NCBI RefSeq assembly: GCF_030247195.1
Contig: NC_080671.1
Span: forward strand, 183,313,725-183,377,724
Length of the DNA stretch: 64,000 nt
Direction of reading: 5' to 3'
From: Topomyia yanbarensis
Lineage: Eukaryota > Arthropoda > Insecta > Diptera > Culicidae
Every line of letters begins with the position of its first letter. Within the stretch, counting starts at the first letter, position 1. The position numbers and the translations under genes are program-made. Below the pieces are notes generated by a model. It was not told the origin of the DNA. It saw nothing but the letters and a program-made list of their open reading frames with translations, and made no database searches. Of the stretch, positions 1 through 10,910 are shown one piece after another.

Positions 1-211
1 TTTAACGAAATATTTATACCAAAAGCAATTCACCATAATCCCTATACAATAAAATATACCTCATGAAAATTGGTGATTTTGAGAAAAATTCGAGGATCAC
101 TTGACATGGCTTTACTCACAACTGAAAGGGCCGATTTCTTCACCCTCACTTAACTGTTAAACAAGGATCACCAATACCAGTAAACCTAGCTTAAGCGCTA
201 GGTTGACTGGT
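1..211. other. AT-rich non-coding DNA with a small hairpin
   Basis: No gene is visible. Around 183-204 an 8-bp inverted repeat (aacctagc / gctaggtt) with a 6-nt loop forms a small hairpin. It may belong to a MITE end, but the second end was not found. Confidence 0.4.
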
Positions 212-352
212 GCCCATCGTACATTATGCCAATCGTCCATTATACCCAAGGTATATTATGCCAATGGTCCATTATGTCTAACGTACTAATGCCTATCATA
301 TATGTGCCTAACGTATTTATGCCTAACGTAATTATGCCAAACGTCGCGCACC
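212..352. repeat. Minisatellite of about 14-15 bp units (ATTATGCCTAACGT type)
   Basis: About nine degenerate units such as attatgcctaacgta and cattatgccaatcgtc follow each other. The array closes with aacgtcgcgcac. The same unit and closing motif occur in reverse complement at 50813-50880, so this is a dispersed family, not a one-off slippage product. Short reading frames here are by-products. Confidence 0.75.
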
Positions 353-1255
353 CGATCGATAGAGCTGTTCGAAGTTCTTACAAGTCGCTATCGTAAATGT
401 CGCGTTTATCGTCATTTACTGTGCTGGTTGTTGGTTTAGAGAAACTAGACCAGCCGATAATAGTTTGTTGTCGGTACAGGCAGTTAGTTTCGATATAAAG
501 TGCGCACCAGTTATTTATTGGCCAATTTATTTTGTTTTATCAACATCTGATGAAAATTGTTTTGTGGTATTGGTTGTAGTAGCTTGATTTTTCGTAGCGA
601 TTTAGAACCATTTTTTCCGTTATTGTGCCGTCTGATTACAAAACTGGCACGCAGGAATCTGACCAGGGGAGGTGCACAGCGTTATTTGCCAACCGCATTT
701 CAACAACACGAACGCTTTTGGAAATGGTACAGAAATTTTATTCTCAAATAACGAATTCAACTTCTCCGTATTTTGTAATGGATTCCACTACTCCGTATTT
801 AGACTAAAGCCTTTTAATGTGTTCTGGTCTGAGGCGCGACGCAAGGTCGTGTAGGCGCACCTCAATTTTATCGTCATCCACATATTCGGGATCTTTTTTT
901 AACGTTATCATATTCGATGTCGTGTTGCATGTTGTTCTTCGTAATGCAATTTTCTGCCTGAGTTGAACTTTTAAACATTATCTATACACAGTTTCTCACG
1001 TGGTGTAACTGTATATATGTCACTTCCTTTAGATTAAGATCCGTTTTCCCGTTTAGTAACAATTCAACAGTACATGACTGTAGGTCAAAGAGATTTTTTG
1101 GTAAATCAATCGAAATTATATTTTCCCTCTTTTAAGTTTTTGTGGCTGGTTCATTTACTCAATATAATAATGTTTGTGAAGATCGATTTTGTTTGCATTC
1201 AAAATATTACTTTCTGTTTGTTACATAAAAACTTTTAAATTTCTATACCCAACCG
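353..1255. other. Non-coding stretch, no recognised gene
   Basis: Only short, overlapping reading frames occur, with no protein motif and no consistent frame. The segment ggcacgcaggaatctg (about 646-661) recurs with one change near 24690, suggesting a shared old repeat. Nothing else was seen. Confidence 0.5.
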
Positions 1256-1333
1256 AAAAAGGTCATCTTTGCGGACCCCCATAAACTTTTTCACGACCCC
1301 TAGGTGTCCACGGACCCCATATTGAGAATCACT
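1256..1333. mobile_element. hAT-like transposon end (remnant)
   Basis: The stretch holds repeated gacccc/ggaccccc groups and ends in ttgagaatcactg. This layout is typical of an end of hAT-superfamily elements, whose termini resemble CAGTG-TTCTCAA in inverse orientation. The partner terminus was not found, so this is a truncated end. The call rests on motif memory only. Confidence 0.45.
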
Positions 1334-1339
1334 GATTTA

Positions 1340-1500
1340 CACATTAATCGATTGCAAATAATGCAGGCTATGATTTATGGAAGAAAGTTTTTGAAATTCA
1401 TTGGAAATTGGGAATTGTCGTAATTCTATGACTTTTTGAAATATTTTCAATGAATTTCTAAAAACTTCCATTAATGCAATCGATTGATTTATAAATATGT
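1340..1500. mobile_element. Fold-back / MITE-like inverted repeat
   Basis: About 1346-1410 and 1444-1496 are imperfect inverted copies. Both hold aatcgattgca, a ggaag-tttttgaaattcattg-type core and short indels, with a loop of about 35 nt. It abuts the hAT-like end at 1333. No coding capacity. Confidence 0.6.
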
Positions 1501-1703
1501 ATGTGTCATCACTTTCGATTCAATGTTATAGGCTGTACCAGGCCCGTGAGCAAGGGGAGGGTTGTGCGAGTTCAAACCCCTCCCATGAGAGTTTTTAATT
1601 ACTTTTGTAAAATTTGAAAATTTCCTGATCAAGATAAAAAAGTTATACCGCGAGCCGTTCACAATGTCATTTGGGTTCGGTCATTCTAGAAACAATTATT
1701 TGA

Positions 1704-2215
1704 AGAAACCCTGTGAGCGTGGCTGTACAAGGATGTAAGTCAAGTTGGTCGGCATCGCTGGATCGGTTCACGTTTCGACAAGTTTCGATAATAACAATAA
1801 TTGTGAGTAGATCAGTTACACAGCAAGTGTCGATCAGCGCGCTAACACCAGCAGCCAAGCAGGAAAAATAATAAACGAACAACAAGAATTCGAAGAAATT
1901 TACCGTGGGTGATTTTTGTGCAAGACTGGTTGAAAACCAAATGGCTCACAAAAACGGGCATCGGTATCGGGAGAAATTCCGCCGCCGGAAAACTCTCAGT
2001 ACAAGCTTGTTGATAATTAGGAACGAGTAGCGCCAAGAAAGATAAAGAACCCTGCAAAGATGGTTGTAAAATGATGTAAGTCGTTATGTTCGACATCTCT
2101 GGATCGGTTCACTTCTCGGCAGGTGACAATATTTGCAGCTGATCTGAGCAGGTCAGTTTTACCACGAAGTTTGGGCAGCAAGCAAGAAACAGCATCAATG
2201 GAAAAAACACGAACG
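1704..2215. repeat. Imperfect direct duplication, offset about 342 bp
   Basis: Segments 1704-1880 and 2047-2215 share the order gaaaccctg, gatgtaagtc, ctggatcggttca, a bgatc-agcaggtcag-like block, then gcagcaagcaagaaa. Similarity is moderate with gaps. It may be a repeated 5' leader of a retroelement or an old tandem duplication. No protein is supported. Confidence 0.5.
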
Positions 2216-2289
2216 AAGGATGAGGATCGGGATGAACAAGAGGTTTAGGTTTAGTCAGTAGGCTTACTACAAACCATCACAGTAAGAAT

Positions 2290-2410
2290 CCAACACAACC
2301 ATGAGCCAGCCCAGTCCCAGTTTGTTGAACCAAGTCGACACAAGACTCAGCTCTCCGAAACTTGGAAAAAAACCTTTCAGGGTTTCTATACCTTCCTTAT
2401 ATAAGGAACG
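2290..2410. repeat. Dispersed repeat shared with 48060-48160
   Basis: The stretch containing actcagctctccgaaacttgg and aaaaaacctttca matches actcggctctccgaagctcg and aaaaagccttcaa near 48095. A related consensus with gccgagt appears near 4258 and 33312. This is likely an abundant mosquito repeat family. Confidence 0.5.
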
Positions 2411-2659
2411 AAAAAACTCAAAACTACTCCCTTGAGAATTTTCTGCGCACGAACCTTGGCAGTATAAATGTTTCCCACGCTTGCTAGCCGCACTTCCGTG
2501 CATTATCCTTTGTTAATTCGATAAAAGCTGCAACAGCCATATTGGTCCACATGTGTTCGCGGCAACGCTGTTCACACTTTCAATCCATTGTTTGATATCC
2601 GTGCGCGGCGACACTCGTCGCGGCATAACCTAGTTACAAAAAGCGACCGTTTTTTCTCT

Positions 2660-2915
2660 CGGCGGCATGTACTAAAAGCAGTAGAGTAGAGTGGTGTCAA
2701 GTAGGTCAGTTTTGTTTGGCGGGCTCGAGCGATGGCATTTCTGCGCAGATTTACACAAACAATCACTCGTTGGAAAAGCTATACATCTGGCAACAATTTG
2801 GTAATATTGATTTTATGGTCGGCTAAATATTTTTCAAGCTACATCTATTAAGGCAAAGGTACTTATTTTCGACATTTCTAAAATCTGGGGTACGATAGGT
2901 CACTTTATTAGAGGT
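2660..2915. mobile_element. pogo-like MITE or element end (remnant)
   Basis: It begins with agtagagtagagtggtgtca followed by agtaggtca, and later holds ctggggtacgataggtca. The same paired motifs (tagagtaga-tggggtcaa, cacaataggtca) occur at 23744-24100 next to a pogo-like transposase tail. The two are therefore read as ends of one Tc1/mariner-pogo-type family. No transposase is present here. Confidence 0.5.
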
Positions 2916-3024
2916 TAAACAAAACGATGTACAAGCCTAGAAAATCAGCAGTTCTACTTTTATTTAAAGAGCGTGAATAGTGCAGATATTAAAAACATAA
3001 AAAATGGATATTAATAACATAAAA

Positions 3025-3420
3025 AATGGTGGTCCAACAAGAGTTTGAAAAATTCGCTGATTGGTGTAGCACGAACCGCATGTGTATAAATCCGAAGAAA
3101 TGCTCGGTGATCTCATTCTCACGTAAAAAGACCCGATTTGTTTTAACTTCCGTCTACTGGCTACAGAAATTGAGTGCGTTAGTCACGTGAAGGATTTAGG
3201 AGTTATATTAAATTCAAAACTTATGTTTAAATAGCACGTCTCCTATACAGTTAGCAAAGCAACCCGATTTTTACGAATATTTATCAGAGGTTACAATATT
3301 CGCTTATTCTCACGACAAGCAGTTTATCGCACAGCCTTTTCATTCTTAGTAGGCACGGACCCAATGGAAGCGCAATAATTTCGCAGCTGCGAACCTCGTG
3401 ATAAATTAAGTTCAAGAAAA
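3025..3420 (+). pseudogene. CR1/Jockey-like LINE reverse transcriptase remnant
   Basis: Translation of the plus strand gives a recognisable RT palm/thumb piece. It reads EFEKFADWCSTNRMCINP, then KKCSVISFSRKK, then, after frameshifts, a segment resembling HVKDLGV-L and SYTVSKATRFLRIFIRG. The W-C-x-x-N-x-x-x-N-x-x-K-C-x-v-i-s-f pattern follows the catalytic box in CR1/Jockey-group LINE ORF2. It is heavily broken, and only about 400 bp survive. Fragments near 3760-3860 (EYCWGVWS) and 7366-7735 may belong to the same family. Confidence 0.65.
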
Positions 3421-3759
3421 ATTATTAATATATTACATTGTAGGATTTATTTCCCCACATTATTGCAGTATTTTGTTTCTAAGGCTCTGTATCTACTCAT
3501 TTTTGTGAATTTTTGCGAAACCATTAGTTATTCGCTAGTTTTATATTAGGCGCGATAATATCATCTCATATTATACCGCGAAAAGATGAGATCCAATGCC
3601 ATCTTGTCGAGAAAAGTTGGAGAGCAAACAATGGTACATCGCATGTTTGCCTTTTTATTGCTGGTCGAAATAGGTAAAATATCGCCTTATTCTGGTCACG
3701 AATGCAAAAATTTTAAACTCTGATATTTATTGTCTTAACTCGCAGTACTGCTCTTTGTC

Positions 3760-3870
3760 GCGGACAATTTTGGAGTATTGCTGGGGAGTTTGGAGCACAA
3801 ACAATAAAGCCGTGTGGTGTCCGTCGGGCTGAAATCTTTTTGCACTATTTCAGCCAAGAATAGAACCTCT
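3760..3870 (+). pseudogene. Small LINE fragment (EYxxxVWSP-type segment)
   Basis: EYCWGVWSTNN matches the conserved 'E-Y-x-x-x-x-W-x-P' segment seen again at 7366 (GVWSPNNNSDAERIEPVQ). The frame dies after about 20 codons. Read as a displaced scrap of the CR1/Jockey-like ORF2. Confidence 0.45.
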
Positions 3871-3913
3871 GGGAACTGCTCCCATGTCGTAAGAGGCGAC
3901 TAACAACATGCTA

Positions 3914-3997
3914 GGAGTTCCTAAGTCGAGGTATTGCTCCGTACCGAAGACTTAAGGAGTTCCTAGGTCGAGGTATTGCTCCGCACCGAAGACTTAA
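3914..3997. repeat. Tandem duplication, 42-bp unit, two copies
   Basis: Units 3914-3955 and 3956-3997 differ at two positions (taag/tagg and gtacc/gcacc). They lie in a dispersed repeat containing gtcgtaagaggcgactaaca, a motif common in insect repeat tails. Confidence 0.85.
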
Positions 3998-4189
3998 TCT
4001 GGACGGACCTTAAGGTTTTACATCATAACCTTTATCCATTCTGTATTTAGTGAATCACTGACATATAGTCACCTTTTCTGGTTCACTATTCTCGATTGTG
4101 TACCAACTACACTAAGCAACAGAATATATTAATATACCGGCACTTCCACGCCAAGGTTTAACTTCCAAAGCTTTGGTTTAATAACCGTT

Positions 4190-5572
4190 TTTGCCTTTCT
4201 CAATAGAAAGGTATTGCAATTGCTCTGAAAACCGACTTTTTAACGGAGGCCCGGAGGGCCGAGTGACATATACCATTCGATTCAGTTCGTCGAGTTCGGC
4301 AAATGTCTGTCTGTGTGTATGTATGTGTGTGTGTATGTATGTGTGTGTATGTGCGTCTGTGTGTGTGTACGCGAACACAATCTCACTCACTTTTCTCAGA
4401 GATGGACGAACCGATTTTTACAAACTTAGTCCCAAATGAAAGGTGCAACGTTCCCATAGGCTGCTATTGAATTTCTAATGGATCCGACTTCCGGTTCCGG
4501 AATTACAGGGTGATGAGTACGATCACGCAGAAAATGTCGATTTTAAGAAATTCTGCAATGAATGTATAATAGTGAAAATTTTTCCAAAATGTGACCACAA
4601 CTGCTTCGATTTGTAGTACTAGGTCATTAACAGCCATTCAAAGTCTCTTTGGTCACATTGGCCACCATCATCGGTTCCGGAAGCCCCGACGGAAGTATCC
4701 AAATTCAGACTAACAGTCACATCGGTTTCCCGGAGATGGCTAGACCGAATCAACCAAACTTAGTCTCAAATGAAAGATGTTGCGTCCCCGTAAATGGCTA
4801 TTAAATTTTATCCCCAACCGACTTCCGGTTCCGGAGTTACGGGTTGTGGCGTGCGATCACATAGCAAATTGTGATTCAAACCGATACTCCGATGGAAGCA
4901 AAAAAGGTAAAAATTTCGCTTAAATGTCTCTCAAATAAATTAACTTTGCAGTTCTAGGTCACCGACGGCCAAACAAACTTTCGTTGACTACATTGACCAC
5001 CATAGACGGTTCCGGAAGTACCCGGGAAAAGCGGCCATCTTTCATAACTAGCAAATTCAGTTTCACGAAAATGGTTGGGCCGATTTTCACAAACTTAGTC
5101 CCAAATGATAGCTATATTATCCCCACAGATGTCTGTAAAATTTCGCACGGATCGCTTGTATGGTTCCGGAATTATAGACTGAACGGTCCGGTCACACATG
5201 AAATTCCCATATAAGCCGGAACTCAAAATTTTTTTCAAAGGGGGGACCCCATGAAATTTCAGAAATCGAATTCGTATTTTTGATGCCAAACATCTTTAAA
5301 ATGCATGAAACGTCGAGATTTTATGTTATCTCGAAATTTTTTTTTTATAAAAATCGACTTTTTGGGACTTTGTCGATTTCGCACCTTTTTTCAGTTCAAT
5401 ATTACCGTGGCTGTTTTTTCTTTTTCAAAATTTTAGAACTCGAATAATGATTTATTTTCTTGTATATAGTTGTCATGTGATGTATGATAATAAAATGTAA
5501 TATATGCATTTAAAAGTTTTTAATGAGTATAAACAACGCACACATTCTCGTGATTCATGATTGAGAAAGGCA
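4190..5572. mobile_element. Non-autonomous element with TIRs and three internal modules
   Basis: The ends are inverted: tgcctttctcaat near 4191-4204 and attgagaaaggca at 5560-5572. Inside, three diverged copies of a module of about 336 bp start near 4408, 4742 and 5080. Each carries (a/t)caaacttagtc-caaatga followed by cgacttccggttccgga-ttac (the third is more diverged). A TG/TATG microsatellite sits at 4306-4368. No transposase frame is present. Part of the left end recurs at 33240-33345. Element superfamily unknown. Confidence 0.6.
4306..4368. repeat. TG-rich microsatellite
   Basis: Imperfect tgtg/tatg/tgcg run inside the element at 4190-5572. Apparent reading frames of Val/Cys/Tyr or His/Thr repeats on both strands here are artefacts of the dinucleotide run. 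Confidence 0.85.
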
Positions 5573-6734
5573 CAATTGCACCGCTAGGTGGATTAAAATA
5601 GGTTTTTTTTATTAAAAAGAAACTTTCATGTAGGAAATTTATTGAATCGGCCTAAGATGGAGCTGTCGAATTACACAAAAAGTTTCTTATATTGCAAGCG
5701 ATCTGTAGATGTGTTAAATTAGGTATTTTTTTTATTAAATCTGGAACCGACAAATCTACATTTACGAATACCTTTAAAAGTGACTTCTTGAGGTCTCATG
5801 AAGGCCTGACACTAGCTTTATACTTTTTTTCTTTCCTAAACAGTGATAAAAATCTCAACATTCCAGAACTTCACTTTGTCAGAAAATGTTGGGCCATCGG
5901 AAACTAAAACATCGTAAAATCGCACTCCTGGTCCTTTCTTCAAAATCATCCAGTCTACGTCACTCGTTCGAATTTGCACCGCTCATATGGTAGTCGGTAT
6001 TTGCTAGTATTACTGTTCTCCCCAGTGGTGCAAATTTTCATTTTCAAATGCCAACTTCTAGTTCAATTCAACCCCAACTGTGATTCAAAATCAAAGCCTC
6101 CATTAATCATTCACTTTCAAGTTGACGGGATTTTCATGACCAAACCGTACGTCTTCATTTCAAATTGATGCTTTTTCATTCACTAACCAAAGTTGTCATG
6201 TGCTCTGTAGATACCAGTTTAGGTCAAATGTTGGAATGTTATGCGTTTTCAAGCTTACATGAACAGCAAGAAGTATGTTCAGAGTAGTTTTGCTTGAAAA
6301 ACCTAGTCGATACCCCAGTAGAGTGATATTTACAGGGTCGATGAAATTGAAAATGATTGGAAAATGATTGAGCAGCTCGGCTGTTTGAATGAATGATGCC
6401 AACTAAAGACTGCAAATTGAACATAGTAGGGCATGATTTGAGATTTGTCTTTCCTTCAAGATCAAAACTACCTGTTGAAAATTTGCAGCTCTGGTTCTCC
6501 CATCCAGTCTTCTTCTGGATCACCGAGGAATCCCCTGTCGTATTGTTTATTATATTTGTTACGCATAATAAATATGTCGTTTGCAATTGGTATTTCACCC
6601 AATTATGGGAACGTGTCTGATAGGGAGAGTGGAGATACCAACTTGTCATTAACATTTCGCAGTGAATTTTTTCACATTCATTTGGGATATCTTTTATACA
6701 TTTATACGCTTTCTTTGTACTGCAAACTTTAAAA
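5573..6734. other. Non-coding stretch, no recognised gene
   Basis: Reading frames up to 174 codons occur on the minus strand, but with no motif and overlapping plus-strand frames. Composition is AT-rich. Nothing supportable was found. Confidence 0.4.
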
Positions 6735-7008
6735 ATGATTATTGAAGTGTTAATAAGAAGCATTACTCCCGATGGCCGGCTGTTCGGAGTTCAAATTGTT
6801 CGTTTCGAATTCTCGGAAATTGATCGCGAGCGACTTCGTACATATTGCCAAGATCATATTGTCTACAGATGAATAGACCTCTATCATATTCCACGCGGCT
6901 TTATCCTTTCATTACGCCCCACGGAAGAACAATTTTTAAAATGCCTATTTGAATGGATTCATATTTCTACTGGAGGTCGCACACCTGAAAACTTTGATCT
7001 AAAATGAA
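6735..7008 (+). pseudogene. Unrecognised small coding relic, one in-frame stop
   Basis: From ATG at 6735 a single frame runs about 90 codons to a terminal TGA near 7008. It is broken only by one TGA after ...QDHIVYR. The first part includes ITPDGRLFGVQIVRFEF and SEIDRERLRTYCQDH. The second includes HIPRGFILSLRPTEEQF and LFEWIHISTGGRTPENFDL. The residue mix is protein-like and hydrophilic/hydrophobic alternation is sensible, unlike surrounding AT-rich frames. I do not recognise the family. It could be a transposon-derived exon, a captured gene fragment or chance. No signal peptide or membrane segment. Confidence 0.4.
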
Positions 7009-7365
7009 AAGACAAAGCGCGTGAGTACTCAACTAAATCACAATATCTACCAAGATATATCCTGATTCATCTCCCTACCTACTAACACCAATCCTATCCT
7101 GTGACACTTCTGGATGATGCAGAGAATTCCTCGGTCATAATAGTCACAAGTGTTGAACTAACATTCCTTCCCATCCCAAAATTGACCTGCATGGGCGTGG
7201 CCATCTACGTTATTGATCATACTATAATCTTAGTCTCTTTAAGTTGCACGTTGAATATGATGAACTGCTCCCAAGTATCATACAATTGGTTTAATATGCA
7301 ATTTCAACAGACTTTGATCAATCACGGGAAACTAACGGGCGGTCAACTTAGCTAAGCTAAGCTAA
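7009..7365. other. Non-coding stretch with an AGCTA microrepeat
   Basis: No motif-bearing frame. A short (agcta)n run lies near 7346-7364, just before the LINE fragment. Confidence 0.4.
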
Positions 7366-7735
7366 GGAGTTTGGAGCCCGAACAATAATAGCGATGCCGA
7401 AAGAATTGAGCCCGTGCAACGAAGCTTTTTGCGCTTCGTAGACTGCTGTGGAGAGATTCTGTTCGTCTACCCAGTTACGAAAGCCGGTGCCAGCTGATTA
7501 GTTTGGAGCCCCCACTTGTTCGAAGGAATACGTCAAGGGATTTGTTCATCAGCAACGAACAAATCCCTTTGCGATGTCGTCTGGATTTCCCAGCCATTTT
7601 GTATCATAGTTTTTTGAGTTCATTGTTATTGTTATTAAACACTTTTTACAACTATTTGACTGTTAGTAATAAGTTTAGAATTAAAACACCATTGGAGCTT
7701 TGAAATGCCTATTGGTGTGAATAAGACAAATACAA
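7366..7735 (+). pseudogene. CR1/Jockey-like LINE 3' terminal fragment
   Basis: The plus strand encodes GVWSPNNNSDAERIEPVQRS, continuing FLRFVDCC, and later, after a stop, a P-h-x-R-R-N-T-S-R-D-L-F-I-S-N-like piece from about 7510. This order (W-S-P, R-I-E-x-V-Q, F-L-R-F, then R-R-x-x-x-R-x-L-F) is the C-terminal end of CR1/Jockey-type ORF2. A tail of gtgtgaataagacaaatacaaatac follows in place of a clean poly(A). 5'-truncated and multiply broken. Confidence 0.65.
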
Positions 7736-8985
7736 ATACATGTTAATACCCAGGTAAAATCTGGGATGAGTACATGAAAGTAAATCATACACATTTTGCT
7801 CAGACTATTAAATTTCCCATTTCGCACCAAATTGGACTATCACTCAATTGTGCGCCTTCCTTGTTTGTAATAAATAAGTGCACCAAAGACTCTCAGCTAA
7901 TTCAACCGAATTCAACGTAAACATGTATTTTTCATTTTAGTCCTATTTCATATGAAATGCGAAACCCAGTTAACCAGGTGTCGAACAAAGATGACCAACA
8001 AAAATCGTATAAACATACAGTTTTTATCAGAATGTATACGCATTATACAAAAGTTATCTTAACTCGTGCGTTGCAATAACTCTTTTACGATTCTCGTATA
8101 TGAGTGAAAACTAAGTTATATAATGCATCACAAAGATCGTTACTAGTGCAGTAATATGACACAATTACGACTAAACAAATGTGGGTCGGTAATAGCCAAA
8201 TTAATTCAATTATTGTACGCCAAGAGTCGTAAAACAAAGATTGGGGGAGGGGCTAATTTCGAATGAAATGCTGGTTTGTTATAGACTTCAATTCGATTCC
8301 CGAAAATTTAAATCATGAGTTTTTCCATATGTTTATAAACAGCTTAAGTTAATTGCAGGACAGAAGTAGGTACTTATATTACCAGAACAAAAAATATAAA
8401 AAGCGTGGATAGTATTCACAGAACTTGAAACATGTTCAAACTAAAGTGTATCCTGAAGTAAATTTTGAAATAATTATTGATTGATTCAGCCATTTTTTTA
8501 ATTATTTCTATGATTTGATAAATTTTGCAAACAATTTATTGGGTATCTATTGACGAAAAATTCCTAATGCAAAAATATAGATGGTTTTTTTACGCCACCT
8601 TGTATATATGTTTTGTAGGAGCGAAGCAAAAGTTTATGATTTATTTATGTTATTACAATTTATTTAAAATTTAATGTGGCATTGTCATCGATGTTTTTGG
8701 CGAAGATTTATAACTTCTTTGCTATAATAGAGCAAATGATCGAATGACCTCGTTAGCTTATACAAATTTGACATGGACTATTATATGTACATATGGACCT
8801 ATATGTACATTTTCTTCAGTACAAGGAAGATGTGTATGAGTTTATTACAACACCTTTCGGATATCATTAAAACTATGTTATAATAGACGAATTAGTTATC
8901 TTGCGTTCGCATAAACAAAGTCGTATATCAGAGTAGTATAATTATAATCGTTTTCCCAAGAATCAATGAGTTTGACCCAAACTAT
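7736..8985. other. AT-rich non-coding stretch
   Basis: No frame above 60 codons, no motif and no clear repeat structure. A pair of near copies atatgtacatatggacc / atatgtacatttt near 8785-8812 is the only local feature. Confidence 0.5.
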
Positions 8986-8989
8986 TCAC

Positions 8990-9065
8990 ACCTATCAAAT
9001 GGTCTGTGGGATATGTTGCAGGCACGTAAGCTGATGCTTCAGAGTTCGAGACCAAGTGAACGTAG
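8990..9065 (+). repeat. Possible tRNA-derived (SINE-like) fragment
   Basis: gagttcgagacc at about 9041 resembles a pol III B box (GGTTCGANNCC). A weak A-box-like tggtctgtggg lies about 40 nt upstream. No 3' tail or target duplication could be assigned, so this is tentative. Confidence 0.3.
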
Positions 9066-9760
9066 GATTCGAAAATTTTAAAGTAATTCTCATTCTTAAA
9101 AACAGGCGGTCGAATGATGTGTCTTATTCTTAACTTTTATTTTATATTAATATTTTCCAAAAGCCTAATATAATCGTATATAGTGCTGTTTTGAGTCATA
9201 AGAGTGTATACAACGTGTCGGTTTCGTGCTACATGGAATCAGACTAAGTACCGACCACAGTCGCATTTGTCTACAGTTGATATCGTCTATTGAAACCCAA
9301 TTTTATCTGAATAGATATATAGCCTCCACTTGTGTCCGAATATAGCATATTTGCGCATTGTATACGTTTTAGTTGTACTGTATATTTACATGTATAACTC
9401 GGTTGAAACTTCGATATAACTAGAAAATTGTTTGCCGTTGAAAAACGATTGATCCAACCGATTTTGCCTCGTGTTCCTCTGTGTAAGCACGGATCGGTAG
9501 CACAAACATATTGTTCTAAAATTATAACGTTATATGGAACAGTGCTTCTCATGGAAAGCTGTTTTTCAATTTTTTCCATTCAAATTCCGCTCTGTGATCT
9601 GCAGATTACATTTGTTTTGTGAAGTTCAATTATTCATTAGGACATTTTTTCTCTATTTGGTCATTGGATGAAGAAATAACAATCCTGGAAGAGAATGTAA
9701 CAACCAAGCTTCGTAAAACAGAAGACAAAATTTCCGATATGATTATTGCTTAAATCTCTT
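9066..9760. other. Non-coding stretch, no recognised gene
   Basis: Opposing frames of 102 codons (minus, 9271-9579) and 64 codons (plus) overlap here and neither carries a motif. Nothing else was seen. Confidence 0.4.
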
Positions 9761-10870
9761 CCTAAATAAATCGCTAAACAGTTACGTTCTTGCCTCTTAA
9801 ATCAGGTCACCTCCTTAAAATCAACGATCGCTTTATTACGTTTTCGGTCTTTCTCGATACTAGCAAATTCATCCGTAAACCCGTTAGTTATCAAGATTTC
9901 TATCGCAAATTTCAAGATTCGATAAACTTTCACACAGTATCACCGTGAAAAAGCCCCGAAAGACGTGTAGTACATCCGTCCTCTCTCGCTCTCTCTCTCT
10001 CTGCGAATAGTATTAATTGAAGTTGAATCAACCTTAATCTGTCATATCCGCTCACACTCATAACCGGCTCTAATTTGATAGCCACTCATTTAGATAAACG
10101 GTTTCATCCCATTCTCAAATGGCAGCTTCGAGCACGCTTTGCTTTCGCAGCTCTAGAAAGGGGGGAATGGATCGTAGAGGACCTCTGATAGATCATAAAA
10201 AAGAGACACCGTTTTTACGGCCCCACTTCATTATTTCATTTTTTCCACCATGTTCACTTCAACTTTGCAATTTCTGTCAATCTCGACTGCTGAAGAGGCC
10301 ACTGACTTCAAGACGACCTCAAGTGTTGGGCCACATTTCTTTCTGCAGAAGAGAGCATTACTTGGCTCCCTCCATCCTCCTTCGCGCCCAAATACACGTC
10401 CCCCAGACCCTTCTCACCCGAACACACAATAGCATCAGAAAGCAATTTCAAAATCAGCTTACATTATTAGCGAACAATGAGAATAATGATTTTTTATTTC
10501 TACTGGTGCGACCCTCGTCAAGCCCCATTCCAAGAAGCGCAAGGGCCTCCGGGCATAGACCGCGAGAAGCTCTTTAGCGGGAAATATTCAAATCGAGTAC
10601 CTCTGTCGACGATGATGCGTTGCGAGAGGATAAATATTTGCGTAATTTTCGCGTGCCCCGCCAGATCCACGAGACGAGAGAGTATAACTAGTTCTTAATA
10701 GCAAACCGGTGATGGCCCGTTCAGCGGCTGGTGCCCAGAGAATTGAGCAATTCACGTGCCGTGGAATAATCAACCGCTATGATCTTTACGAGGCTGTGTT
10801 CTTTTCGGTCTCCGAGATGATTCTAATTTTTGTGAAATGTTCTCAAGTCATACTCGCTTCAGTGTGTTTT
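9761..10870. other. Repeat-poor, GC-richer segment upstream of a recursive splice site
   Basis: A CT microsatellite lies near 9984-10003. From 10100 the composition is more balanced and no transposon motif is seen. A plus-strand frame of 152 codons (10119-10577) is open but low in recognisable features and overlaps others. I treat the segment as non-coding, possibly regulatory. Confidence 0.4.
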
Positions 10871-10871
10871 A

Positions 10872-10910
10872 AATCTTTCTTTCTTTCTCTACTCATTTCA
10901 GGTAAGTGCT
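10872..10910 (+). promoter_or_regulatory. Candidate recursive (ratchet) splice site 1
   Basis: A long pyrimidine tract (tctttctttctttctctac, then tcatttcag) runs straight into gtaagtgc, giving ...TTTCAG|GTAAGT with the junction after 10901. The fused 3' and 5' splice sites with a perfect GTAAGT donor match the zero-length-exon ratchet-point consensus known from long Drosophila introns. A second site of the same form and strand lies at 61854. A conventional acceptor of a real exon starting GTAAGT is the alternative, but no coding exon follows. Confidence 0.6.

Noticed and set aside
4178..4439. Cys/Val-rich or His/Thr-rich small proteins on both strands
   Set aside because: They translate a TG microsatellite inside a transposon-like repeat.
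6239..6763. 174-codon minus-strand frame as a gene
   Set aside because: No recognisable domain, opposite frames are also open, and the composition is that of AT-rich DNA.
10119..10577. 152-codon plus-strand frame as a gene
   Set aside because: No motif, overlapping frames are also open, residue composition follows base composition, and no splice or start context supports it.
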